64,000 bases of DNA from Coraliomargarita sp. (GTDB lineage: Bacteria; Verrucomicrobiota; Verrucomicrobiia; Opitutales; UBA953), in contig JAHEJL010000002.1 in the NCBI GenBank assembly GCA_024638885.1, positions 124,001 through 188,000 of the forward strand, in the 5' to 3' direction. Below the pieces are notes generated by a model. That model saw nothing but the letters and a program-made list of their open reading frames with translations, did no database searches and was not told the DNA's origin. Of this stretch, positions 8,267-17,249 are shown in pieces; the stretch's first letter is position 1, and the number at the start of each line of letters is the position of its first letter. A program made the position numbers and the translations under genes.

Positions 8267-11200
8267 CCGCGTGATCGCTTCGTCGAGGTTGAGGGTGAGG
8301 CTCGCCACGACGGTCCAGGCGGCGAGCTCCGGCAGGTCGGCGCCGGCGGGTTGGCGTTGGCCGACCTTGAGGAACTTGGCGGCGTCGGCCGGATGCGCGC
8401 GGTAATAGGCCCGGGCTTTCTCGAGGGCCTTGCCGAGCGGCGCGGCTTCGCGGTCGCCGAGTTCGCGCGAAAGCACCTTGCGGGCGAGCGCCTGCAGTCG
8501 GCCGGCATCGCCGGCGGTGCGAAGGACGTCCGCCGCGATGGCCTGCGAGGCTTCGAGGTAGGTGGCGTCGTTCTGCAAGGTCAGCGCCTGCAGCGGGGTG
8601 TTGGTACGGCCGTTACGCACTTCGCATGAGCGACGCTGGGCGGAGTCGAACAGGAAGGTGGGCGCGATCGAGCGACGCCAGAAGGCGTAGAGGGTCCGGC
8701 GATACTGGGCGGCGCCTTCGCTGGGTTCATATTTGAAGCGGCCCATGAACAGTTCTTCCCAGACGCCGTCAGGCTGATACGGACGCACGGGCGGACCGCC
8801 GAGGGCGGGGTTGAAGAGGCCGGCGGTGCGCAGGGCGCCGTCGCGGATCATCCAGCTCGGCAGGCGGAAGCGGGCGCCCCGGGCGAGGAGGCGGTTCTCG
8901 GGATCCTTGGCGAGGAGCGCCGGGGTGACGGACGAGTCCTGGCGATAGGTCCGGCTCATGACGATGAGCTTGAGGGTGTGCTTGAGGTCCCAGCCGTGCT
9001 CGACGAGGTCGACGGCCAGCCAGTCGAGCAGCTCCGGGTGGACCGGGCGCTCGCCCTGCAGGCCGAGGTCTTCGGTGGTCTTCACCAAGCCCTGGCCGAA
9101 GAGCATCTGCCAGAGGTGGTTCACGGTGACGCGCGCGGTGAGCGGGTTGTCCTTGGACATCAGCCAGCGGGCGAGGCCGAGGCGCGTGCGGGGCTGGCCT
9201 TCGGGCCAGGCGGCGAGGGCCTTGGGGACGTCGGGCGTGACCTTGTCTCCATGCTTGTCCCAGACTCCGCGGACGAGGACGAACGTCTCGCGCGGTTCCT
9301 TGCGCTCCGCGAGGACCATGACGTTGAGCTTGCCGGCCGCGCCCTTGGTCTCGGCGAGCTGACGCATGGCGCGGTCGAGCGCGAGGCGCGAGGTCTGGTA
9401 AGGGGCGTGGTCGGCGAGGAATTCGCCGAAGAGGCGTTCGCGCAGCTTGGCGTCGACCGGCTGACCGGCGGGCAGGGTGGCGAGCTCTTCGCGCGGGCTA
9501 CGGCCGACCTTGTTCACGGCTTCGCCGGCTTCGGCGGCGATGGCCAGGCGGAAGCGGCCGATGTTGGCGTCGCCGAGCGTCGAGCGCTGACGGAGCTCGA
9601 TCATGAGCTCGTCGTCCGGTCCGAGCACGAGGGGTTCCGCGAGCGCGTAGACGGCGACATGCGGCTTGGTCTTGTCGGCGCCCTTGGTGGTCCAGCCGTT
9701 GCGCGGATCATCGTCGAGCGTGTCCTTCACGTCGCCGTAGTTGTTGTTCTTCTTCTTGTCGGCCATCGCGTCGGCCACGGCGTTGGCGATGAGGATATCG
9801 CGGATCTGGTTGTTGCCGCGGGTGCGCACCTGCAGCTTGAGGTCGGTGAGCTTGAATTCGCCGTCCTTGCCGCGCGAAAGCCCGCCGCCGGTATGCGAGG
9901 GGTGGGGCAGGACTTCCAGGCGCAGGCCGGTGATGCGTTCGAGGCGGTCGTGGCTGACGAAGCGGTATTCGTCCTGGTTGGGATGCGGACCCGAAGCCTG
10001 GACGGCGCCGTCGGCTTCCTGTTTCAGGACGGTGCCTTCGGCGGTCTCGAGCGAGTCGGCCTTGATGACCTTCCAGGTCTGCCAGCCTTGGGCGGTCTGC
10101 TGGCGACGTGCTTCGAGCCACGGCCCGAAGGGGGCTTCGGCGGCGGTCCGGGCGGCGGCTTCGGCCGGCTTCACGGCGTCGACCAGCTGCTGGGCCTCGG
10201 CGATCGCGCGGGCGGCGTGCTTGGACTGATAGGGGAGGAAGGGCTTGGCGCCGCCGCCGGCCTTGCCGTCTTCGTCGATGCTGTTGAAGAAGGCGGTGAG
10301 CGCGTAGTAGTCGGCCTGCGTGACGGGGTCGAACTTATGGCTGTGGCATTGGGCGCAGCCGAGCGTCATGCCCAGCCAGGTGGTGCCCATGGTGTTCACG
10401 CGATCCAGCACGTAGTCGACGCGCGACTCCTCGGGTTCGCGGCCGCCTTCGCCGTTGGTCATGTGGTTGCGGTGGAAGCAGGTCGCGAGCTTCTGCTCCG
10501 GCGTGGCGTTCGGCAGGAGGTCGCCGGCGAACTGCTCCAAGGTGAAGCGGTCGTAGGGCGTGTTCCGGTTGAAGGCGTCCACGACCCAGTCGCGCCAGGC
10601 CCAGTTGGTGCGCGTGGAGTCCGCTTGGAAGCCGTCGGTGTCGGCGTAGCGGGCGGCGTCGAGCCACCACATGGCCATGCGCTCGCCGTGATGCGGTGAT
10701 GCCAGCAGGCGGTCGACGGCCTTTTCGTAGGCCTGCGGGGATCGGTCCGCGAGGAAGGCGGCGAGCTCGGCTTCGGTCGGCGGCAGGCCGGTGAGGTCGA
10801 AGGACAGGCGGCGGAGCAGGGTGTGCTTGGGCGCTTCCTTGGCCGGCGCGAGGCCTTCCGACTTGAGCTTCTGGCCGATGAAGGCGTCGACGGGGTGTCC
10901 GGTCGCCGCGGCTTTCACGGGCGGCTCGAACGACCAATGCTTCCCCCACACGGCGCCTTCGGCGATCCAGCGACGCAGCACTTCGACCTGCGTCCGGCTC
11001 AGGCGCGCCTTGTGCGACTTCGGCGGCGGCATGAGTTCGTCCTCGTCGGAGGTGACGATGCGCTTGATGAGTTCGCTGACGTCGGGCTTGCCGGGGACGA
11101 AGGCTTCCTTGGCCAGCGCGGCGTCGCGGAGGTCGAGCCGCAGTTTGCCCTTGCGGTGCGACTCGTCCTGGCCGTGGCACCCGAAGCAGTTGTCGGAAAG

Positions 11201-11299
11201 GATCGGCAGGACGTCGCGGCTGAAGCTGACCGGTTCCGCCGCGGTGACGGGGAGCGAGGTCGCCAGGGCGGCGAGGAGCAGCAGGGCCGGCTGTTTCAT
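8261..11299 (-). CDS. PSCyt1/DUF1549/DUF1553 cytochrome-type protein
   Basis: A 1012-residue secreted protein. Signal peptide 1-21. The PSCyt1 heme-type motif C38-FG-C41-H42 lies in LPILSDNCFGCHGQ. The DUF1549 region (about 150-350) has the landmarks LTGLPPTEAE, WLDAARYADTDGFQ and a second CxxCH in GCAQCHSHKFDPV. A divergent middle (about 370-640) precedes the DUF1553 region (about 680-940) with VNHLWQMLFGQGLV and RSCEVRNGRTNTPLQALTLQN. This architecture is characteristic of Planctomycetota and Verrucomicrobiota; it is linked by gene context to polysaccharide use, but the reaction is unknown. The frame stays open far upstream over the araC gene; the ATG at 11299 before the signal peptide is chosen. 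Confidence 0.9.
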   Translation of the reverse strand: MKQPALLLLAALATSLPVTAAEPVSFSRDVLPILSDNCFGCHGQDESHRKGKLRLDLRDAALAKEAFVPGKPDVSELIKRIVTSDEDELMPPPKSHKARLSRTQVEVLRRWIAEGAVWGKHWSFEPPVKAAATGHPVDAFIGQKLKSEGLAPAKEAPKHTLLRRLSFDLTGLPPTEAELAAFLADRSPQAYEKAVDRLLASPHHGERMAMWWLDAARYADTDGFQADSTRTNWAWRDWVVDAFNRNTPYDRFTLEQFAGDLLPNATPEQKLATCFHRNHMTNGEGGREPEESRVDYVLDRVNTMGTTWLGMTLGCAQCHSHKFDPVTQADYYALTAFFNSIDEDGKAGGGAKPFLPYQSKHAARAIAEAQQLVDAVKPAEAAARTAAEAPFGPWLEARRQQTAQGWQTWKVIKADSLETAEGTVLKQEADGAVQASGPHPNQDEYRFVSHDRLERITGLRLEVLPHPSHTGGGLSRGKDGEFKLTDLKLQVRTRGNNQIRDILIANAVADAMADKKKNNNYGDVKDTLDDDPRNGWTTKGADKTKPHVAVYALAEPLVLGPDDELMIELRQRSTLGDANIGRFRLAIAAEAGEAVNKVGRSPREELATLPAGQPVDAKLRERLFGEFLADHAPYQTSRLALDRAMRQLAETKGAAGKLNVMVLAERKEPRETFVLVRGVWDKHGDKVTPDVPKALAAWPEGQPRTRLGLARWLMSKDNPLTARVTVNHLWQMLFGQGLVKTTEDLGLQGERPVHPELLDWLAVDLVEHGWDLKHTLKLIVMSRTYRQDSSVTPALLAKDPENRLLARGARFRLPSWMIRDGALRTAGLFNPALGGPPVRPYQPDGVWEELFMGRFKYEPSEGAAQYRRTLYAFWRRSIAPTFLFDSAQRRSCEVRNGRTNTPLQALTLQNDATYLEASQAIAADVLRTAGDAGRLQALARKVLSRELGDREAAPLGKALEKARAYYRAHPADAAKFLKVGQRQPAGADLPELAAWTVVASLTLNLDEAITRE

Positions 11300-11338
11300 C
11301 GGGGAAGATTCTACGCCTAAGCCGACAGTTTTAAATGG

Positions 11339-11356
11339 CCTGCCCCGAGCGGCAGG
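11339..11356. promoter_or_regulatory. Inverted repeat in araC/DUF1553 divergent gap
   Basis: A perfect 6-bp inverted repeat, CCTGCC-N6-GGCAGG, lies in the 72-bp gap between the divergently transcribed DUF1553 operon and the AraC-family gene. Just to its left is TTTTAAAT. It could be an operator for the AraC protein, or a structural element of the leader; function is inferred from position only. Confidence 0.35.
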
Positions 11357-11371
11357 TTGTATTATCCTACC

Positions 11372-12241
11372 ATGGCCCAGCCGCCGACCGCCAACCGTTT
11401 CCCGGTCTCCCTCTACGCGACCCCCAATCCGTCGCACCAGGAGGTGTTCTATACCGTGCCCCGCGCGGGTCACCTGCTGGCCGGGACGGAGCACCATATC
11501 AAACGCGACCACTTTCCCGGGCATGAGCTGATCCTCTGCCTCCGCGGCAAGGGCTGGACCCGTATCGCGGGCCGTACCCATCAGGTACGCCGCGGCGACC
11601 TGGTCTGGATCAACTGCCATCACCCGCACGAACATGGCGCGGTGGCTGACGATCCGTGGGAAGTCTATTGGGTCCGTGCCGAAGGCCCGCGTCTCGCCCA
11701 GCTGTCCGACCTCCTGGGCGTCCGCGAGGCCCCGGTCATCGCCGGAATGGACCTGCGCAAGGCGACGCCGGTGTTCAAGGCGCTGTTCCGGCTCATCCCG
11801 GCGGACTCCCCGCAGGCGCCGGCCTTGATCCATGCGCAGGTCGCGGAACTCGTCGCCCAGGCCTACTGCGCCCGTCAGCAGGCGGGCGACCTGGCGCCGA
11901 AGATCCCGCCGGCGCTCGCCCGCTGCGTCGAGCAGATGAAGCTCTTCTACTTCGAGAAGCATGCGGTGCCTTCGCTGGCCAAGCTCGCCGGGCTGAGCCC
12001 GACGCATTTCTCCCGCGTCTTCAAGCAGGCCTTCGGCACCAGCCCGATCGACTGGCTGCGCCGCGAACGCATCAGCCAGGCGAAGCGCCGGCTGGCGGAT
12101 ACGACCGACGACATCAAGGAGATCGCGGAACAGGTGGGCTACTCGGACCGCTACTTCTTCAGCAAGGACTTCAAGAAGCACACCGGCTTCACGCCCAGCC
12201 AATACCGCGCCCGCGAAGCGGACCGGCTGCGCTCGGAGTGA
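11372..12241 (+). CDS. AraC-family transcriptional regulator
   Basis: A 289-residue one-component regulator. The N-terminal cupin-like ligand domain (about 25-150) has HELILCLRGKGWTR and RRGDLVWINCHHPHEH. The C-terminal AraC-type double helix-turn-helix (about 185-285) has LAKLAGLSPTHFSRVFKQAF and the second motif IAEQVGYSDRYFFSKDFKKH, ending TGFTPSQYR. An upstream TTG at 11357 is in frame, but ATG at 11372 is preferred. It is divergent from the DUF1553-NHL-DUF1501 operon across 72 bp, so it probably responds to a sugar and controls that operon and perhaps neighbouring sulfatase genes. It ends 6 bp before the convergent sulfatase gene. Confidence 0.9.
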   Translation: MAQPPTANRFPVSLYATPNPSHQEVFYTVPRAGHLLAGTEHHIKRDHFPGHELILCLRGKGWTRIAGRTHQVRRGDLVWINCHHPHEHGAVADDPWEVYWVRAEGPRLAQLSDLLGVREAPVIAGMDLRKATPVFKALFRLIPADSPQAPALIHAQVAELVAQAYCARQQAGDLAPKIPPALARCVEQMKLFYFEKHAVPSLAKLAGLSPTHFSRVFKQAFGTSPIDWLRRERISQAKRRLADTTDDIKEIAEQVGYSDRYFFSKDFKKHTGFTPSQYRAREADRLRSE

Positions 12242-12247
12242 GCCGGC

Positions 12248-13927
12248 TTACTTGCCCTGGTTGACGTATTCTTCGCGGCTGACGTCGCCGCTCTTGTCCT
12301 TGTCGAAGTTGACGAAGTTCTTGGCGGCCTGCTCCGGGTCGGCCTGGCGGAGCATGAACTCTTCCTTGTTCAGCTTGCCGTCCTTGTTGGTGTCGCGTCC
12401 GTCGAACATCGCACCGCGGTCGCGGGTGCCGGCCTTGGGGTCGCCCTTGGCGGCTTTGCCTTTCTTGCCTTTGCCGGCCTTGGCTTCGGTGTTCTCGGCG
12501 TTGGCGGGGGCGATGGGCGGAGGGAGGAACTTCGTCAGGCGGGCGATGACTTCGGCATGCTCGGGCTTGCCGGCGACGTTCACGGTCTCGTGCGGGTCGT
12601 TGGCCTCGTCGTAGAGTTCCGTGGCGTGGAGGGTGTTGTCGGCCCGGTTGCGCCACAGGGTCAGGCGCCAGCGTTCGTCGCGGATGCTGTAACCCATGAG
12701 GGATTTGCCGGCGTCGCCGCGGGGATACTGGCTGATCGCCACGGGGCGCACCTTGGCTTCGGGGTCGTCGAGGATCGCCCGCAGGCTGACGCCGTCGAGG
12801 TCCTTGGGCTTGGGCAGGCCGCAGACCTCGGCCAGGGTAGGGTAGATGTCGATGAACTCGGCCAGCGAGGCGCTCTTGCGGCCGACGGCCTTCTGGCCGG
12901 GCACGCTGATGAAGAGCGGGGCGTTGGCGGCGACTTCGAAGTTCGTATGCTTGTGCCAGAGCCCGTGTTCGCCCAGTTGCCAGCCGTGGTCGCCCCAGAG
13001 GACGATCACGGTCTGCTCGGCGAGGCCTTCCTTCTCGAGCGCGTCGAGGATCAGGCCGACCTGGGCGTCCATGTAGCTGATGGCGGCGTAATAACCGTGG
13101 CGGAGATGGCGGGCCATGGCCTCGTCGATCGGACCGACATCCGGCACATCGGAGTAGCTCTTGAGCTCGCCGTTGTTGTGTCCGACGAACGCCGGCGCGC
13201 CGGCCGGCAGCTGTTGGAAGGCCGGCACGTAGATGGCCTTGGGGTCGTAGAGGTCCCAGTATTTCTTGGGCGCCACGAACGGCAGGTGCGGCCGGGCCAT
13301 GCCGACGGCGAGGAAGAAGGGCTGATCTTTCTGCTTAAGTTCGGCGAGCGTGCCGGCGGCCAGACGCGCGACCTTGCCGTCGACGTAGGTGTCGTCCGGG
13401 ACATCGGCTGATTCGACCGCGGGCCCGCGGCCTCGTCCTTGCTTATCGACGTTGGTCGCCTGGAGTTTCTGGTTTTCGGGCGAGGCGTAGATCGGCGCCT
13501 TGGGCGTGCCCCACGGTACGGACCAGCTCGGAGCGTCGTCGTAGCCGCCGTGGAAGATCTTGCCCATGCCCTGGGTGAAGTAGCCGTTGTTCTTGAAGTG
13601 CTGCGCGACGGTCACGGCATCCGGCAGCGCCTTGCGGAAGTGGGTCTCAAGGTCCCAGACGCGCGTGGCGTCCGGACGTCGGCCGGTCATCAGAGAGGAA
13701 CGCGAAGGGCTGCAGACCGCCTGCTGGCAATAAGCGCGCTGGAACGTCGTGCCCTTGGCGGCGAGGCGGTCGAGGTTCGGCGTCTTGATCAGCGGGCTGC
13801 CGGAGGCCTGTGCTTCGGGCCGGAGGTCGTCCACCGCGATGAACAGCACGTTGAGCCGCTTCGCGTCGGCCGCATGCAGGACGCCGACGAGGAAAAGGCC
13901 GCAGGCCAGGAGACGGGGAAACTTCAT
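12248..13927 (-). CDS. Secreted sulfatase (iduronate-2-sulfatase-like) with C-terminal EF hands
   Basis: A 559-residue protein with a signal peptide (1-20), the metal-binding D33-D34 (IAVDDLRPEA), and the formylglycine motif C72-S-P-S-R76 followed by LMTGRRPDATRV. Phrases such as TQGMGKIFHGG, GMARPHLPFVAPKKYWDLY and LWGDHGWQLGEHGLWHKHTNFE are characteristic of iduronate-2-sulfatase-like enzymes. After about residue 475 a Lys/Ala-rich linker leads to two EF-hand loops, DTNKDGKLNKEEF and DKDKSGDVSREEY, suggesting a calcium-binding tail. The protein should act outside the cytoplasm on sulfated glycans. Confidence 0.9.
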   Translation of the reverse strand: MKFPRLLACGLFLVGVLHAADAKRLNVLFIAVDDLRPEAQASGSPLIKTPNLDRLAAKGTTFQRAYCQQAVCSPSRSSLMTGRRPDATRVWDLETHFRKALPDAVTVAQHFKNNGYFTQGMGKIFHGGYDDAPSWSVPWGTPKAPIYASPENQKLQATNVDKQGRGRGPAVESADVPDDTYVDGKVARLAAGTLAELKQKDQPFFLAVGMARPHLPFVAPKKYWDLYDPKAIYVPAFQQLPAGAPAFVGHNNGELKSYSDVPDVGPIDEAMARHLRHGYYAAISYMDAQVGLILDALEKEGLAEQTVIVLWGDHGWQLGEHGLWHKHTNFEVAANAPLFISVPGQKAVGRKSASLAEFIDIYPTLAEVCGLPKPKDLDGVSLRAILDDPEAKVRPVAISQYPRGDAGKSLMGYSIRDERWRLTLWRNRADNTLHATELYDEANDPHETVNVAGKPEHAEVIARLTKFLPPPIAPANAENTEAKAGKGKKGKAAKGDPKAGTRDRGAMFDGRDTNKDGKLNKEEFMLRQADPEQAAKNFVNFDKDKSGDVSREEYVNQGK

Positions 13928-14260
13928 GGGGTGAGCTCAGCCTAGTAACCCCTGGCCGAGGGCAAGGTTTCATAAGACGGCGCTCGAAGGGAAACCGAGA
14001 CCGAAGGTCCAGTTTCAGGTCCCGGGACTCGGTCATCAGGTCTCAGTTTCGGGCCCGTAACCGCACCCGAAGACCTGTGCCAGATGCCCGATCGGCCGAG
14101 ACCTGGCACCCGAGATGTGTTCTGATCAACCGAGCCTCTGAGCCTCAGGGCCTCTCGGTGGTCTCCCTTGCCCACGTGTCAACTTGTCAACCGGCCAACT
14201 AACTCTGCTTCTGGTCCACCGAGCCTCTGAGCCTCTGGGCCTCTATCTCTCGATCCTCGC
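13928..14260. repeat. Intergenic repeat block
   Basis: No gene is seen. 13985-14120 holds degenerate copies of the GGGAAACCGAGACCG / GGTCTCAGTTTCGG inverted family. 14126-14245 holds two units ending in GAGCCTCTGAGCCTC..GGGCCTCT separated by TGTCAACTTGTCAACCGGCC. Confidence 0.6.
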
Positions 14261-15652
14261 TCAGCGATCCGCGGCGATGAGCTCCCAACCCTTGCGATAC
14301 GGCTTGGTCAGCAGCGGCTCGGCCTCGGGCTTGCCGGGGAACTTCATCGCGGCGGCATCCCAGTCGAGCTTCACGCCGGAGAAGCGCGAGGCGACGTTGC
14401 CGAGCTGGACGGCTTCGGTCAGCGGGCCGGCGTAGGCGAAATTGTCCGTGGTCTCGTGCCCGTCGACGATGGCGTCGACCCAGGCGTGGTAATGGCTGGA
14501 GCCTTCGACGAAGTCGGCGAGGTCGACGGCCACCTTGTCGGTGGGCTTGTCCTTGGCGCGGGCGCGTCGGGCGAGCTCTCCGGGATTGAGGTTCTTGCCG
14601 AACTTCTCCTCGGGGTAGAGCGAGGGCATGGCGATGTGCGGCAGCATCATGACGCCGAGTTCGCCGATGAAGATCGAGCCCGCGTTGGCCAGCTTCTTGC
14701 CCGCCGGCAGCTGCGCGAGGGCAAGGTCCGGCAGGCGGCCGCCGTCGTACCAAGTGACCTTGAGGGTGTCGCCCTTGGTGTATTCGGTGCCGGCGAAGGT
14801 CCACTCGATGGTCTGCTCGCGGCACCAGGTCTGCGCGTTGGCGCCGACGCTGTCCGCCTTCACGCTGAGGGGGTTGCCGAGCTTGAGCGCCGTGAACACG
14901 GGGTCGAGCAGGTGGCAGCCGAAGTCGCCCATGGTGCCGCTGCCGAAGTCGACCCAGTCGCGCCAGTTGAACGGATGGTACACGGTCGGCGCGTAATCGC
15001 GGGCCTGCGCGCAGCCGAGCCAAAGGTCCCAGCTCACGCCGGCCGGCACGGGGCCGGGCGCCGGGGCGGCGGTCAGATTGGTGTAGCGGTTGCCGGTGTT
15101 CGGATGCCAGGTGTGCACGGCGAGGACCTTGCCGATGCGGCCGGACTGGATGAGCTTCACGCCGGTGCGATATTCCTTCGCGGAATGGATCTGGTTCCCC
15201 ATCTGGGTGCGCACCTTGGACTTGGCGGCCTGGAGGCGCAGCTGACGGGCCTCCCAGACGGTGTGCGTCAGGGGCTTCTGGCAATAGACGTGCTTGCCGA
15301 GACGCATGGCGACCATGGTCGGCAGCGCATGCATGTGGTCAGGGGTCGACACGGTCACGGCGTCGAAGCCGTCGCCGAGCTTGTCGAACATCTCCCGCCA
15401 ATCGGCGTAATGCGTCACGCCGGGGTGGCGCTTGTCGATGCGGGCGAAGCGACCGGCGTCGATGTCGCAGAAGCCGACGAACCGGGCCTTGGCGTGCGAG
15501 GCGACTTCGTCGATGTCGGAGTAGCCCTTGCCGTCGACGCCGACGGCGGCGATCTGGACCTGCGAGTTGAGATTGCGGGCCCGGACGACGGCGGGGAAGG
15601 CGAGCGTGGCCAAGGCGGCGGTACGCAGGAAGTGGCGACGGGACAGGGGCAT
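14261..15652 (-). CDS. Tat-exported Gfo/Idh/MocA-family oxidoreductase
   Basis: A 463-residue protein. The N-terminal SRRHFLRTAALATLAFPAVV is a Tat signal. It is followed by a Rossmann NAD(P)-binding domain (about 30-160) with VGFCDIDAGRF, VSTPDHMHALPTMVAM and the catalytic-lysine segment KHVYCQKPLTHTVWEA. The C-terminal alpha/beta substrate domain contains THTWHPN-like segments and FNWRDWVDFGSGTMGDFGCHLLDP, the pattern of exported planctomycete and verrucomicrobial glycan-processing homologues. It probably oxidises or rearranges a sugar or cyclitol derivative in the periplasm with tightly held cofactor. It is monocistronic and divergent from the porin gene. Confidence 0.88.
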   Translation of the reverse strand: MPLSRRHFLRTAALATLAFPAVVRARNLNSQVQIAAVGVDGKGYSDIDEVASHAKARFVGFCDIDAGRFARIDKRHPGVTHYADWREMFDKLGDGFDAVTVSTPDHMHALPTMVAMRLGKHVYCQKPLTHTVWEARQLRLQAAKSKVRTQMGNQIHSAKEYRTGVKLIQSGRIGKVLAVHTWHPNTGNRYTNLTAAPAPGPVPAGVSWDLWLGCAQARDYAPTVYHPFNWRDWVDFGSGTMGDFGCHLLDPVFTALKLGNPLSVKADSVGANAQTWCREQTIEWTFAGTEYTKGDTLKVTWYDGGRLPDLALAQLPAGKKLANAGSIFIGELGVMMLPHIAMPSLYPEEKFGKNLNPGELARRARAKDKPTDKVAVDLADFVEGSSHYHAWVDAIVDGHETTDNFAYAGPLTEAVQLGNVASRFSGVKLDWDAAAMKFPGKPEAEPLLTKPYRKGWELIAADR

Positions 15653-15775
15653 GACGGGGTGGGGTGAGGGGATTTAGGGAATCCCCGACAGGCATGGCAA
15701 CTAGCGGATATGACCTTTATCTGCTCTTTAGTTCTCGTTTTCGGACGTCGGTCGGCTTTCTCTTCGGGCTCTTCC

Positions 15776-16909
15776 ATGTCGTCGCAGCCGTTCATATTCC
15801 TGCTTCTCGCCGCCGCGCTGCCGGTCTTCGCCGCCGCGCCGACGCCGGCGCCTTCCGCTTATGATGCGCTCTGGGACAAGGCGGTGCTGCTGAAGGGCTC
15901 GAAGGACGACACTTTCCAGGAACTCCGCTTCATCGGTCGCGAACAGTTCGACTACTACGCTTTCCGTAACGGCGACCAGACCGATTCCGGCTGGGCCAAC
16001 CGTCGTTCGCGTGTCGGCCTGAAGGGTCAGTTCCTGCAGGATTGGTCTTTCTCGACCGAGTTCGATTTCAACCTCGGCGCGCCGCACCCGCTCTTCAACA
16101 AGGTCACCGACGGTTATATCCGCTGGTCGCCGGGCCCCGAGACGGCCTGGACGCTCGGTCGCCAAGGCGTGCGCTTCACGCTCGATGGGTCGACGTCCTC
16201 GCTGGTGCTTCCGACCATCGACCGTAGCGCGATCTCGAACAACATCGGGATGATCGAGGAATCGATCCCGGGCCTGACCTTCGAAGGCGACCGCGGTAAG
16301 TGGTTCTACCGCGCCGGGGTGTTCACGGCCGGTTCGGCCAACGCCTATTTCGGTCGCTTCGACGCCGGTACGATCGGCTTCGTCTCCACGGGCTGGCACT
16401 TCGACGAACAGTGGGGCCTCGAGAAGGCTTTCGTCCGTCTTGACGGTTTCTTCCAGTCCAACGACCCGCAGAATGGCACGGGCCTTCCGCAGCAGTTCAG
16501 CCGTAATCATGACCATGCGGCCTCCCTCAACGGCCAGTTCACCCAGGGGCCTTGGACGCTCAACGTCGACTTCGCCGCTTCCATCGGCAACGGCACCCAG
16601 TCCGACCTCAAGGGCTTCGAGTTCGAGCCGATCTACAACCTGAACGAAGACTGGCAGCTGGTCTTCCGCTACACCTACCTGCAGAGCAAGCTCGCCAACG
16701 GCATCTACCCGATCCGTTACGAGAGCTGGGTGAACGCCGGTCATGGCGATCGCTACCAGGAATATTACTTCGGCCTGAACCGTTATTTCTACGGTCATAA
16801 GCTCAAGTGGATGCTCGCCGTCGAACATGGCGCGATGCACGACTCCGCCGCCGACGGCGGCGCTTACTCCGGCTGGGGTTTCACCAGCGGCTTCCGCGTG
16901 AGTTGGTAA
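15776..16909 (+). CDS. OprP/OprO-type outer-membrane porin
   Basis: A 377-residue outer-membrane beta-barrel. Signal peptide MSSQPFIFLLLAAALPVFAAA; start chosen at ATG 15776 because the upstream in-frame residues do not resemble a signal. The body alternates short amphipathic strands typical of the phosphate-selective porin O/P family: RRSRVGLKGQFLQDWSFSTEF, YIRWSPGPETAWTLGRQGVR, GLEKAFVRLDGFFQSND, and a terminal aromatic residue (FRVSW). It probably admits anions or oligosaccharides; its placement beside glycan-degradation genes is suggestive only. Confidence 0.85.
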   Translation: MSSQPFIFLLLAAALPVFAAAPTPAPSAYDALWDKAVLLKGSKDDTFQELRFIGREQFDYYAFRNGDQTDSGWANRRSRVGLKGQFLQDWSFSTEFDFNLGAPHPLFNKVTDGYIRWSPGPETAWTLGRQGVRFTLDGSTSSLVLPTIDRSAISNNIGMIEESIPGLTFEGDRGKWFYRAGVFTAGSANAYFGRFDAGTIGFVSTGWHFDEQWGLEKAFVRLDGFFQSNDPQNGTGLPQQFSRNHDHAASLNGQFTQGPWTLNVDFAASIGNGTQSDLKGFEFEPIYNLNEDWQLVFRYTYLQSKLANGIYPIRYESWVNAGHGDRYQEYYFGLNRYFYGHKLKWMLAVEHGAMHDSAADGGAYSGWGFTSGFRVSW

Positions 16910-17249
16910 GCGCGCGTGGAGGGGCGTGGGGGTCGGCTACGAAGTTTTATCGAGGCAGGGGCAGCACGAAGTGCTGCCCTAGTTGTTGCGGGTAGGGTCG
17001 AGCATCCCTGCTCGACCGCGGCCGACCAAGGATGGACGGCCCTACCTTGCGTATCCCATCACCCGGCGCCCCCTTGAGTTCTGCCTCCCTTGCCCACTCG
17101 TCAACCTGTCAACCGGCCAGCTAGCCTGCCTCGTTCTGGTCAACCGAGCCTCTGAGCCTCTTCTTGCCTCCCTTGTCCCTCCGCTATGGTGTCTCTGCTT
17201 CGCAGCCGTTCACCATGCCAGCAGACCCCGCACGAAATATCGCTCCGCG
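16910..17249. repeat. Intergenic repeat block between convergent genes
   Basis: No gene is seen. 16958-16980 is a hairpin (GGGCAGCAC-GAA-GTGCTGCCC). 16991-17046 is a GGTAGGG-bracketed double-hairpin cassette. 17089-17162 is a TGTCAACCGGCCAGC..GAGCCTCTGAGCCTC unit, and 17195-17224 is a CTGCTTCGCAGCCGTTCACC repeat shared with 18775 and (inverted) 21648. Confidence 0.65.
16991..17046. repeat. GGTAGGG double-hairpin cassette, copy 1
   Basis: 56 bp. Ends GGTAGGG and CCCTACC. Inside are two adjacent stem-loops: GTCGAGCA/TGCTCGAC and GGCCGACCA/TGG(A)CGGCC. The same cassette occurs at 20125 (inverted), 24402, 26635 and 28355, always 56 bp. Confidence 0.85.

Noticed and set aside
8978..10699. 573-codon plus-strand frame opposite the DUF1553 gene
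   Set aside because: Shadow of a well-supported gene; no signal peptide, motif or start context.
11300..12202. Upstream extension of the DUF1553 frame over the araC gene
   Set aside because: The extension is antisense to a clear AraC regulator, and a signal peptide begins exactly at ATG 11299.
14000..14145. Possible small RNA gene in GGTCTC-rich sequence
   Set aside because: The pairing can be explained by degenerate copies of the dispersed inverted-repeat family.
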